This document shows, piece by piece, positions 39,026-46,073 of a DNA stretch of 64,000 nucleotides. The position numbers and the translations under genes were made by a program. This stretch comes from SHVZ01 sp044223515 (GTDB lineage: Bacteria > Pseudomonadota > Alphaproteobacteria > SHVZ01). Location: contig JBGALV010000006.1 in NCBI GenBank assembly GCA_044223515.1, forward strand, positions 25,145 through 89,144. The letters run 5' to 3'. The first letter of the stretch is position 1. Every line of letters begins with the position of its first letter. The notes under the pieces are model-generated. The model made no database searches, was not told the DNA's origin, and was given only the letters and a program-made list of their open reading frames with translations.

Positions 39026-41038
39026 ATGGCAGATCTAGGAGAGGCGCGAGACCGGATGGTCCAGCGCCAGATCGTCGGTCGGGGCATCGCCAGCGATACC
39101 GTCGTCTCGGCCTTTCGTTGCGTGCCTCGCGAGGCCTTCGTCCCGGAAAATCTGCGGGAGTTCGCCTACGAGGACTCGCCGCTGCCGATCGAGGCCGGCC
39201 AGACCATCTCGCAGCCTTATATCGTCGCGCTCATGATCGACGCGGCGGAGATCGGTCCGGAGGACCGCGTTCTCGAGATCGGCTGCGGATCAGGCTATGC
39301 CGCGGCAGTGATGAGCCGGATCGCCAAGCGCGTCTACACGATCGAGCGTCACGATCAGCTCGCCCGCTTGGCGCGCAAGCGCGTCGCCGGGCTCGGCTAC
39401 GACAATGTCGAGATCCGCACCGGCGACGGGACGCGCGGCTGGCCGGAAGCGGCACCCTTCGATGCCATTCTCGCCGCTGCCGGCGGTCCCGCGGTACCGG
39501 CGGCGCTCACGCGGCAGCTCAGCCTCGGCGGCCGCCTGGTGATGCCGGTCGGCGACGACCTGCAGAGCCAGCGCCTCGTTAAGATCACGCGCCGATCGGA
39601 GACCGAGTTCGACGAAGAGGATCTCGGGCCGGTCATGTTCGTGCCGCTGATCGGCGAGCACGGGTGGAGCGAAGATGAAGCGGCACGCACACGGCCCCGC
39701 CGCGCCGCGCGACCGCTGCTGACGCGCGATCCCAGGGAGGAGCCGCTTCCGCTCGCGATCAAGGCGGCTGCGGAGCCGCTGCCCGACTTCGACGATCCCG
39801 CCTTCGCTGCCGCCTTCGATCGGTTCGCTGGTGCGCGCGTCGTTCTTCTCGGCGAGGCGAGTCACGGCACGTCGGAGTTTTACAAGGCGCGCGCGGCGAT
39901 CACGCGACGACTGATCGAGCAGCACGGATTCAATATCGTCGCGTTGGAGGCCGACTGGCCCGATGCGGCCTCGATCGACCGCTACGTGCGCCATCGCCCG
40001 GCTCCCGCCCATGCCGAGCCGGCGTTTCGGCGTTTCCCGACCTGGATGTGGCGCAACACCGAGTTCGAGGGCTTCGTCGAGTGGCTCCGTGCGCGCAACG
40101 ACGCCCTGCCCGCCGCGCGGCGTGCCGGCATCTACGGCCTCGACCTCTACAGCCTCAACGGCTCGATCCGCGCGGTGGTCGACTACCTCGACCGCGTCGA
40201 TCCGGAAGCCGCGAAGATCGCGCGCGAGCGCTACGGCTGCCTGACGCCGTGGAGCAAAGAGCCGCAGGCCTATGGCCGCATGGCGACGAGCTCCGGCTAT
40301 GCGCGATGCGAGAAGCCGGTGGTGGCGATGCTGGCCGATCTTCTGGCCAAGCAGATCGCCTACGCCGGGAAGGACGGCGAGGCGTTCCTCGACGCCGCCG
40401 CGAACGCGCGCCTGGTGAAGAGCGCCGAGGCCTACTATCGCGCGATGTATTTCGGCGCGGCGGAGAGCTGGAATCTCCGCGATCGCCACATGTTCGAGAC
40501 GCTGGAGCAGGTCCTGGAGTCGAAAGGGCCGACCGCCAAGGCCGTGGTCTGGGCGCACAACTCCCATATCGGCGATGCGCGGTTCACCGAGATGGGCATG
40601 GTGCGCGACGAGCTGAACATCGGGCAGCTCTGCCGCGAGCGCTTCGGCAATGAAGCCGCGCTGGTCGGCTTCGGCACGCATGGCGGCACGGTCGCCTGCG
40701 CGACCGACTGGGACGGCGAGGTGGAGATCAAGGACGTGGTGCCGTCCCTGCCCGAGAGCTACGAGCACCTCGCCCATGACGCGGCCGTGCCGCGCTTCCT
40801 GCTCGATCTCCGCAAGGGCGTCCACGATCATCTGCGCCACCAGCTGATCCGCCCGCGGCTCGAACGCTTCATCGGCGTCATCTATCGTCCGGAGACGGAG
40901 CGCTGGAGCCACTACTCCGAATGCTCGCTGCCGCGCCAGTTCGACGCCTATGTGTGGTTCGACCGCACGACCGCGGTGACGCCGCTCCCGACCGTCCAGC
41001 GAAAGGGCATGCCCGAGACCTATCCGTTCGGCCTCTGA
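39026..41038 (+). CDS. Fusion of protein-L-isoaspartate O-methyltransferase and erythromycin esterase-like domain
   Basis: 670 residues. Residues 1-215 are a PCMT: MVQRQIVGRGI, REAFVPENLREFAYEDSPLP, QTISQPYIVALM, and the SAM loop VLEIGCGSGYAAAVM. Residues about 250-670 are an EreA/EreC-like esterase: LLGEASHGTSEFYKAR with the catalytic histidine, VALEADWPDA with Glu, and WAHNSHIGDA. PCMT repairs aged aspartyl residues; the esterase-like half need not act on macrolides, as many environmental homologues have no known substrate. ATG at 39026 follows GAGGGAGG. The upstream FixK/FNR box suggests induction at low oxygen. The fused architecture occurs in other alphaproteobacteria as far as I recall. 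Confidence 0.85.
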   Translation: MADLGEARDRMVQRQIVGRGIASDTVVSAFRCVPREAFVPENLREFAYEDSPLPIEAGQTISQPYIVALMIDAAEIGPEDRVLEIGCGSGYAAAVMSRIAKRVYTIERHDQLARLARKRVAGLGYDNVEIRTGDGTRGWPEAAPFDAILAAAGGPAVPAALTRQLSLGGRLVMPVGDDLQSQRLVKITRRSETEFDEEDLGPVMFVPLIGEHGWSEDEAARTRPRRAARPLLTRDPREEPLPLAIKAAAEPLPDFDDPAFAAAFDRFAGARVVLLGEASHGTSEFYKARAAITRRLIEQHGFNIVALEADWPDAASIDRYVRHRPAPAHAEPAFRRFPTWMWRNTEFEGFVEWLRARNDALPAARRAGIYGLDLYSLNGSIRAVVDYLDRVDPEAAKIARERYGCLTPWSKEPQAYGRMATSSGYARCEKPVVAMLADLLAKQIAYAGKDGEAFLDAAANARLVKSAEAYYRAMYFGAAESWNLRDRHMFETLEQVLESKGPTAKAVVWAHNSHIGDARFTEMGMVRDELNIGQLCRERFGNEAALVGFGTHGGTVACATDWDGEVEIKDVVPSLPESYEHLAHDAAVPRFLLDLRKGVHDHLRHQLIRPRLERFIGVIYRPETERWSHYSECSLPRQFDAYVWFDRTTAVTPLPTVQRKGMPETYPFGL

Positions 41039-41162
41039 CACGGAACCGCGGGCGCGCCCGATCGTTGATCAGGCAAGCGACCCAGCCGATCCTCCCTGAG
41101 CTGGCCGCACGACGACCCCTCGATGACCCGTCCTCGGCCTGGCCGCGGGCGGGTTTCTTTTT

Positions 41163-41648
41163 TCAGCTCTTCGTGCCGGGCAGCGAGAATCTGGGAACCT
41201 CGAAGGCCAGATCGAGCGCGAGGTCGAGTGCCCAGAAGAACACGGCGATCGCGGCAACGCCGAGCGCGACGCGGACGAGGTGCAACCGTCCCCACCGGAC
41301 CAGCAGCGCGCGCGTGTCCGGGCCGGCATCGACGGCGTGCGAGGCCTGCAGCAGCGTATTGGTATGCGACATGACGAGCAGCGTGTAGGGCCAGGGGGCG
41401 AGCAACAGCGCGGCACCCAGCAGCCAGCGCCAGTCGTCGCTCTGCCAGCCCGCGAGCAGCCCGATCAGCCCGCCGGCGAGCGCCAGCGTCGCCTGCATCC
41501 AGGCGCCGCGCCGATAGGCCGGCTGCCATTCGAGCAGTGCCGCGCGATCGTCGAGCTGAAGCCGCGACGGCTGCTCCACCAGCGCTACATAGATCGCCGC
41601 ACCGGCGAAGACGGCGGCGAAGACCAGCGCCAGATGGCCGGTGAGCAT
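41163..41648 (-). CDS. DUF1772 (anthrone oxygenase-like) membrane protein
   Basis: 161 residues with four predicted helices: LTGHLALVFAAVFAGAAIYV, a second near 55-72, a third ALLLAPWPYTLLVM and a fourth near 130-148. The pattern VALVEQPSRL, WQPAYRRGAWMQ and the PYTLLVM-x-x-TN segment match DUF1772, a family that includes the fungal anthrone oxygenase-like proteins; the bacterial function is unsettled. The start at 41648 has GAGGAGA 5 bases upstream, better than an in-frame start 31 codons earlier. Confidence 0.75.
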   Translation of the reverse strand: MLTGHLALVFAAVFAGAAIYVALVEQPSRLQLDDRAALLEWQPAYRRGAWMQATLALAGGLIGLLAGWQSDDWRWLLGAALLLAPWPYTLLVMSHTNTLLQASHAVDAGPDTRALLVRWGRLHLVRVALGVAAIAVFFWALDLALDLAFEVPRFSLPGTKS

Positions 41649-42071
41649 GCGCGTCTCCTCGGGGGAATGCAGCCGGAACCACAACGGCGGGGGCGGTAAG
41701 GGGTTCCGCTGCGTCGGCACCAACCTGTGCAGTCGCGCCATTCCGAGCCGTAGGCGCAGGCTCGACAGGGGAGTAGCGCGTCCTCCTCGCCCAGCGCCGC
41801 GGCGACGGCGTGAACTGGACGGTCGAGCATTTTCCGATGCTCGAGGCCGGATGCACTGCCTTCATCATGCGGATCCTCAGCGACCTCATGAGCGACTACG
41901 ACCTCGACTTAGGCCGTCTCAAAATTCTCACGCCGTCGGCAAGGATCGCTCGGGGCGACCCCGCGTTGGGGCGGTACCGAGGAGCGTTCCCTCCCTCCTA
42001 GAAAGCTCCTCCCTTCCTTCCGGTCCTGTCCGCTCGATCGGGCAGGACCGGTTTCTTTCCTGGAGAGTCCC
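41649..42071. other. Gene-poor region ending in a leader terminator
   Basis: About 420 bases between divergent DUF1772 and DUF2231 genes. A 63-codon GTG-initiated frame (41810-42001, rightward) ends 19 bases before a strong rightward terminator at 42020-42058, but shows no family features or ribosome site. The rest holds G/C-rich direct and inverted stretches (for example GGGGCG..CCCCGC around 41953-41976). It may encode a small RNA or a regulatory leader. Confidence 0.4.
42020..42058 (+). terminator. Strong intrinsic terminator just upstream of the DUF2231 start
   Basis: CCGGTCCTGTCC (42020-42031) pairs with GGGCAGGACCGG (42040-42051), a 12-bp stem with one G-U pair, followed by TTTCTTT. 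The DUF2231 GTG lies only 14 bases further on. It works only rightward: the other strand has no U-tract. It either ends an unseen short transcript or acts as an attenuator in the DUF2231 leader. Confidence 0.75.
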
Positions 42072-42500
42072 GTGTCGATGCCCGAGACGATGGTCGGACG
42101 GTCGATCGATCCGATGCTGGTGCCGCTGCCGATCGCTTTCTTCGTCGCCGCGCTCGGCTGCGATCTCATCTACGGGATGGGCGGGGATGCGAGCTGGATC
42201 TCGGCGACGCGCTGGCTGCTCGGCGCCGGCGTCCTGATGGGATTTGCTGCGGCGGTCATGGGGCTGATCGAGGGTGAGCTTCGCCATGTCGAGATCTCGG
42301 TCGGCTGGTGGCACAGGCGCGGCAGCGTGGTCGCGCTCGTGACGGAGGCGTTCAACTGGTACCTGCGCGCCGGCACGCCGGCGGAGGTCGTGCTTCCGGC
42401 CGGACTCGTCTTCTCGGCGGCCGCGGTCGGGATGCTGCTGCTGACCGGCTGGTGGTCCCGCGCGCCGGCCCTCAGCTCGCGGCCGACGGCGCTCCGCTGA
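42072..42500 (+). CDS. DUF2231 family membrane protein
   Basis: 142 residues with four membrane helices. GRSIDPMLVPLPIAFFVAAL and FAAAVMGLIEG are the signature of DUF2231, small inner-membrane proteins of unknown role, sometimes linked to cytochromes or heavy-metal loci. Start is GTG at 42072 or ATG two codons later; GGAG stands 8 bases before the GTG. A strong terminator ends 14 bases before the start, suggesting control by transcription attenuation or reading from within the leader. The 3' end overlaps the convergent DUF1488 gene by 29 bases. Confidence 0.75.
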   Translation: MSMPETMVGRSIDPMLVPLPIAFFVAALGCDLIYGMGGDASWISATRWLLGAGVLMGFAAAVMGLIEGELRHVEISVGWWHRRGSVVALVTEAFNWYLRAGTPAEVVLPAGLVFSAAAVGMLLLTGWWSRAPALSSRPTALR

Positions 42501-42768
42501 AGTCCGCGGACTCCAGGATCACCGTCTTCGGCTTCGCGGCGGCGTCGTACTTCCGGCTAGCAGCCGTTTCGATGGCCGGCCGGTAGCGACGGAAGGCATC
42601 GAGCAGGTTTGCAGTATCGCCCGCCAGCGCACCGAAATGACCGACCAGGGCGTCCTCGGAAATGGCGCAGACGACGGGGATCCCCTCCGCCGCATCCTCG
42701 GCCGGAAAAGCGACGGCGCGACGCGCCGCGTCCCAGACCTCGCTCTTGCCGGGCATATACAAAGGCAT
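42472..42768 (-). CDS. DUF1488 family protein
   Basis: 98 residues. The sequence from SEVWDAARRAVAFPAED through VVCAISEDALVGHFG to RYRPAIETAASRKYDA matches DUF1488, a family of small cytoplasmic proteins widespread in alpha- and betaproteobacteria with no known function. Length and the central 'C-x-I-S-x-x-A-L' segment are standard. It ends inside the DUF2231 gene on the other strand. Confidence 0.8.
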   Translation of the reverse strand: MPLYMPGKSEVWDAARRAVAFPAEDAAEGIPVVCAISEDALVGHFGALAGDTANLLDAFRRYRPAIETAASRKYDAAAKPKTVILESADFSGAPSAAS

Positions 42769-42883
42769 GAAAAGCGGTATTTCCCTCTCGCGGCAAAACT
42801 AGGCCGCGCGCCCGCCGAGGGTCCGCCCTCAAATCCGTGACATGTCGGTGAGACCGGCCGGTGTCCTTGAACCGACGCCGAGG

Positions 42884-43189
42884 TCAGTCGTCGTCGGCGG
42901 CAGCGGCCGACGCGCGCTCGCGCCGGCGATCCACGCTGCCCGCCAGACGCTCGTACTGATCGGCGACACCGGCCAGGCTGCGCCGGGCTTCCTCGTCGAT
43001 CATGCGCTGGGCGGTCTTCCGGATCTGCTCGGCCTTTTCCCGGAGCGCGCGGGCGCGCTCGGATGCGCCGGCGTCCAGGAGGATCCGGATCTCGTCGAGC
43101 GGATCATCGGGAACGACGGTCCGCGCGCCATCCAGAAGCTGCGCCGCGGGGACGGAGATCGGCTTGGGCGGGTCTTTGCGGAACGTCAT
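42884..43189 (-). CDS. Small coiled-coil hypothetical protein
   Basis: 101 residues. The N-terminal half (TFRKDPPKPISVPAAQLLDG) is extended, and the C-terminal half is a charged helix: RARALREKAEQIRKTAQRMI, then DQYERLAGSVDRRRERA. Short proteins with an 'A-x-x-LR-x-x-A-x-x-I' helix ending in 'Y-E-R-L-A' are common unnamed proteins of rhizobia. ATG at 43189 is preferred to a start 26 codons earlier, whose added residues look random. Function unknown. Confidence 0.55.
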   Translation of the reverse strand: MTFRKDPPKPISVPAAQLLDGARTVVPDDPLDEIRILLDAGASERARALREKAEQIRKTAQRMIDEEARRSLAGVADQYERLAGSVDRRRERASAAAADDD

Positions 43190-43289
43190 GACTGGCGAAA
43201 AACGGCCAAGCGCCGGTACCGGTTCCAGCTTGCCCCGTCCGCACCGCAAGGTCACAGCTTCTTTCAATCAGATCAGCAAGTTACCTCGG

Positions 43290-43457
43290 CTACAGAGGCG
43301 GAAAGACCCTCGGCCAAGCGACCGGCGGGCTGAGGACCGCGACCTCCTCGGGGGGAAGGTCCTGGGGGTCGGCGGGGGGAGTTTCGCACCGCGTCAGCCA
43401 TGAGACGACGGACGGCGAAAGATCGGCGGGATGGGAAGAATGCGTCTCGACAGCCAT
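43290..43457 (-). CDS. Short hypothetical protein
   Basis: 55 residues, Pro-rich, with the central part SWLTRCETPPADPQDLPPEE. GAGGAGG stands 8 bases before the ATG at 43457, which is the main support. There is no recognised domain, so it may be spurious. Confidence 0.35.
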   Translation of the reverse strand: MAVETHSSHPADLSPSVVSWLTRCETPPADPQDLPPEEVAVLSPPVAWPRVFPPL

Positions 43458-43570
43458 AGCCACGTCCTCCTCGAGCAACATGGGAAAGATCGCCGGGATT
43501 GCGCCCGACGGCGATCGATCTAGTCAGCCGTTCGGAAGGTTCAAGAGGCTTCGGCGCCAGGAGCGGAGGC

Positions 43571-43644
43571 TGGAGCGGGTGAAGGGAATCGAACCCTCGT
43601 ATGCAGCTTGGGAAGCTGCCGTTCTACCATTGAACTACACCCGC
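43571..43644 (-). tRNA. tRNA-Gly (CCC)
   Basis: A full cloverleaf reads leftward: acceptor GCGGGTG pairing with CACCCGC, D-arm with GTTCAATGGTAGAAC, anticodon stem GCAGC/GCTGC with loop TTCCCAA (anticodon CCC), and T-arm AGGGTTCGATTCCCTT. The 3' CCA is encoded (43573-43571). It reads glycine GGG codons. Confidence 0.95.
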
Positions 43645-43681
43645 GCTCAGGCGCCGAACATAGCGGCGCCGGGTGAGGCCT

Positions 43682-45499
43682 TCAAGGCGCCGCGCCCCGG
43701 GCCGCCTCCAGCACGCCTTTCAAGGCCATCGCCAGTTCCGGGTAGGAGAACGGCTTCGTCACGAGGTGGACGCCGGGATCGAGGCGCCCGTCATGGACGA
43801 TCGCGTTCCGGGCATAGCCGGTGGTGAAGAGGATCGGCAGGGCCGGATGGCGCCGTTTCGCCTCGTCGGCGAGCTGGCGGCCGTTCATGCCGCCGGGAAG
43901 TCCGATGTCGGTGAACAGCAGCGCGATCCCGCGTTCCTCCTCCAGGGTGCGGAGCGCCGCGGCACCGGTCGCCGCCTCGAGCACGCGATATCCGAGCTCG
44001 CGCAGCATGAGCGCGGAGTTCTCGCGCACGCCCTCGTCGTCCTCGACAAGCAGGACGGTCTCCTGGTGCCCGACAGCCCCGCCCGCGTCCTCGGCCGCCA
44101 CCGGCTCCTCGCCTTCGGGCTCGGCCGTGAGGCGCGGCAGGTAGATCTTCACCGTCGTTCCCTGCCCGACCTCGGAATAGATCTGCACGTGTCCGCCCGA
44201 CTGCTTGACGAAGCCGTAGACCTGGGAGAGGCCGAGGCCGGTGCCGTGGCCGGTGTCCTTGGTGGTGAAGAACGGCTCGAAGGCCTGGGCGGCGACTTCC
44301 CTGCTCATGCCGCCACCGGTGTCGGTGACCGAGATCAGCACGTATTGCCCTGTCGCGACGTCGGCCTCTGCCGCGTGACGCGGATCGAAATAGGCGTTGG
44401 CGGTCTCGATCGTCAGGCGGCCGCCGCTCGGCATCGCGTCGCGGGCGTTCAGCGCCAGGTTCAGGATCGCGTTCTCGAGCTGGTTGGGATCGGCCTGGGT
44501 GCGCCAGAGCCCGGCGGCACCGACCATCTGCACCGTGATGTGCTCACCGAGCGTCCGGCGCAGCAGGTCGGACATGTTGGAGACCAGCTTGTTCGCATCG
44601 ACCGGCTTCGGAGCCAGCGGCTGGCGGCGCGAGAAGGCGAGCAGGCTCTGGGTCAGCGTCGCCGCGCGGTCGGCGCCGATACGGGCATAGCGCGCGACCT
44701 TCTTCAGGTCCTCCGGCGTCGCGTTCGCGTCTATCCGGCGCTCGAGCCGATCGAGGTTGCCGATGATGATGGTCAGCAGGTTGTTGAAGTCGTGCGCGAC
44801 GCCGCCGGTCAGGTGCCCGATCGTCTCCATCTTCTGGATCTGGCGGAGCTGCGCCTCCGCCTTCTCGCGCTCCTGGATCTGGTCCTGGAGCTGGCGGTTC
44901 GCCTCGCCGAGCTCCAGCGCCCGCTGGCGGAGATCCTGGTTCACATGCGCCAGCGTCGCCTGCGCCGCGGCGAGGATCGTCACCATCGCCGCCGCCATCA
45001 CCGTCAGCACCAGGATCAGCGCATAGCGCGGGAGCCGGCTCACCAGCGGCTCGACCGTCGAGCGTAGGAAGACCGTGCCGATCTGCCGGCCCTCGTGGCG
45101 CACCGGCACGAACACCGAGAGGCGATCGCCGTCGAGCCGGGGCGCGATGCCCAGCGGCCGTGCCGGCACCGGCAGCTCGCCCGGCAGGATGTAGCTCGCG
45201 AACAACGTGCCGGTGTCCTCGTAGATTCCGGCGGCGAGGATCTCGGGATTGGCCGAGAGCGAGCTCACATATTCCTGCGCCGCCTTGGCGTCGTCGAACA
45301 CCAGTGCCGCGGTGACGGTCGAGGCCAGGATGCCGGCGCTGACGGTGACCTCGCGGGTCTTCTGCTCGGTGTAGGCGCGCTCGCTCATCACCGCGATGCC
45401 GATAGCGGCGGCGATCAGGATCGCGACGGTCGCCGCGGCGAGCCTGGGGGCGAGCTGCCAGAAGCGGGAGTCGGAAGCGAGGAAGCGGCGCATCGGCAT
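43682..45499 (-). CDS. CHASE8-like sensor hybrid histidine kinase with C-terminal receiver
   Basis: 605 residues. Helix 1 (about 18-38), a periplasmic segment of about 110 residues (EQKTREVTVSAGILASTVTA, with ALVFDDAKAAQEYVSSL typical of CHASE8-type sensors), helix 2 (about 158-180), a coiled-coil linker, HisKA with GGVAHDFNNLLTII, HATPase with NLALNARDAM, DTGGGM and GTGLGLSQVYGFV, and a receiver with LFTDIGLPGGMNG. It lies two bases after the YfiR gene, and the TonB receptor gene precedes that, so all three are one transcript. YfiR-type proteins commonly bind the periplasmic part of CHASE8 proteins, which fits this order. Confidence 0.85.
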   Translation of the reverse strand: MPMRRFLASDSRFWQLAPRLAAATVAILIAAAIGIAVMSERAYTEQKTREVTVSAGILASTVTAALVFDDAKAAQEYVSSLSANPEILAAGIYEDTGTLFASYILPGELPVPARPLGIAPRLDGDRLSVFVPVRHEGRQIGTVFLRSTVEPLVSRLPRYALILVLTVMAAAMVTILAAAQATLAHVNQDLRQRALELGEANRQLQDQIQEREKAEAQLRQIQKMETIGHLTGGVAHDFNNLLTIIIGNLDRLERRIDANATPEDLKKVARYARIGADRAATLTQSLLAFSRRQPLAPKPVDANKLVSNMSDLLRRTLGEHITVQMVGAAGLWRTQADPNQLENAILNLALNARDAMPSGGRLTIETANAYFDPRHAAEADVATGQYVLISVTDTGGGMSREVAAQAFEPFFTTKDTGHGTGLGLSQVYGFVKQSGGHVQIYSEVGQGTTVKIYLPRLTAEPEGEEPVAAEDAGGAVGHQETVLLVEDDEGVRENSALMLRELGYRVLEAATGAAALRTLEEERGIALLFTDIGLPGGMNGRQLADEAKRRHPALPILFTTGYARNAIVHDGRLDPGVHLVTKPFSYPELAMALKGVLEAARGAAP

Positions 45500-45501
45500 G
45501 T

Positions 45502-46071
45502 TCAGCTCCGCGGCCTCACCGATACGGCGAGGCTCAAGACCTTCGAGCTGATGTCGAGGCCGTTCTCCGCGGCGGCGAGGTCGTCGATCTCGAAACGCAC
45601 GCGGTTCGCTTGGATGACGAAGTTGATGATCCCCTTGGCGGCGGGATCGCGGATGCCGTCGGTGACGGTGAGCACCGGCGTGCCGCGGACCAGCGCGATC
45701 ACGGCGGCGGTCGCGCGCGGATCGCTGCCGATGAACAGGATATGGCAGGCGAGACCGCGCGCCGGCGCGGCGAGGCGGGTGAGCGCGATCGGACGGTCGC
45801 CGATGTGCTGTCCGGAAATCGCACGGTCGAGCGCGGCACCGAAAGGATCGGGGCCGGCGATGCAGAGATTGACCGGGCCGGTCGCGTCGACGAACGCCTG
45901 CGCCGGCCAGTCGATGAACGGGCCCAGCTTGTAGAGGAACTGCGCCTTGACCGCGTATTCGAGCGAGGCCTCCTGTGCCCGCGCCGGCAGCGCGAGCACG
46001 ACCGCGACGGCAACGGCGAGCGCGGCGGCAAGGCCGCGTCCTCGTCCGCCCGTCGTGATCGCCGTCGTCAT
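45502..46071 (-). CDS. YfiR family periplasmic protein
   Basis: 189 residues with a signal peptide (VAVAVVLALPARAQ). EYAVKAQFLYKLGPFIDWP is the hallmark YfiR opening, followed by LCIAGPDPFGAALD and a C-terminal INFVIQANRVRFEIDD. In Pseudomonas, YfiR is a periplasmic repressor of the diguanylate cyclase YfiN/TpbB. Here it sits two bases upstream of a hybrid kinase with a similar periplasmic domain, so it probably controls that kinase instead. The two cysteines seen (LCIAG, LACHILF) could form the disulfide known in the family. It starts two bases after the TonB receptor stop. Confidence 0.9.
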   Translation of the reverse strand: MTTAITTGGRGRGLAAALAVAVAVVLALPARAQEASLEYAVKAQFLYKLGPFIDWPAQAFVDATGPVNLCIAGPDPFGAALDRAISGQHIGDRPIALTRLAAPARGLACHILFIGSDPRATAAVIALVRGTPVLTVTDGIRDPAAKGIINFVIQANRVRFEIDDLAAAENGLDISSKVLSLAVSVRPRS

Positions 46072-46073
46072 GC

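Noticed and set aside
41810..42001. 63-codon rightward frame just before the terminator at 42020
   Set aside because: No ribosome site, no recognisable domain and atypical composition; retained only as a possibility in the region entry.
42842..43333. Rightward open frame opposite the small coiled-coil gene
   Set aside because: The opposite strand has the better codon pattern and a helical protein resembling known small rhizobial proteins.
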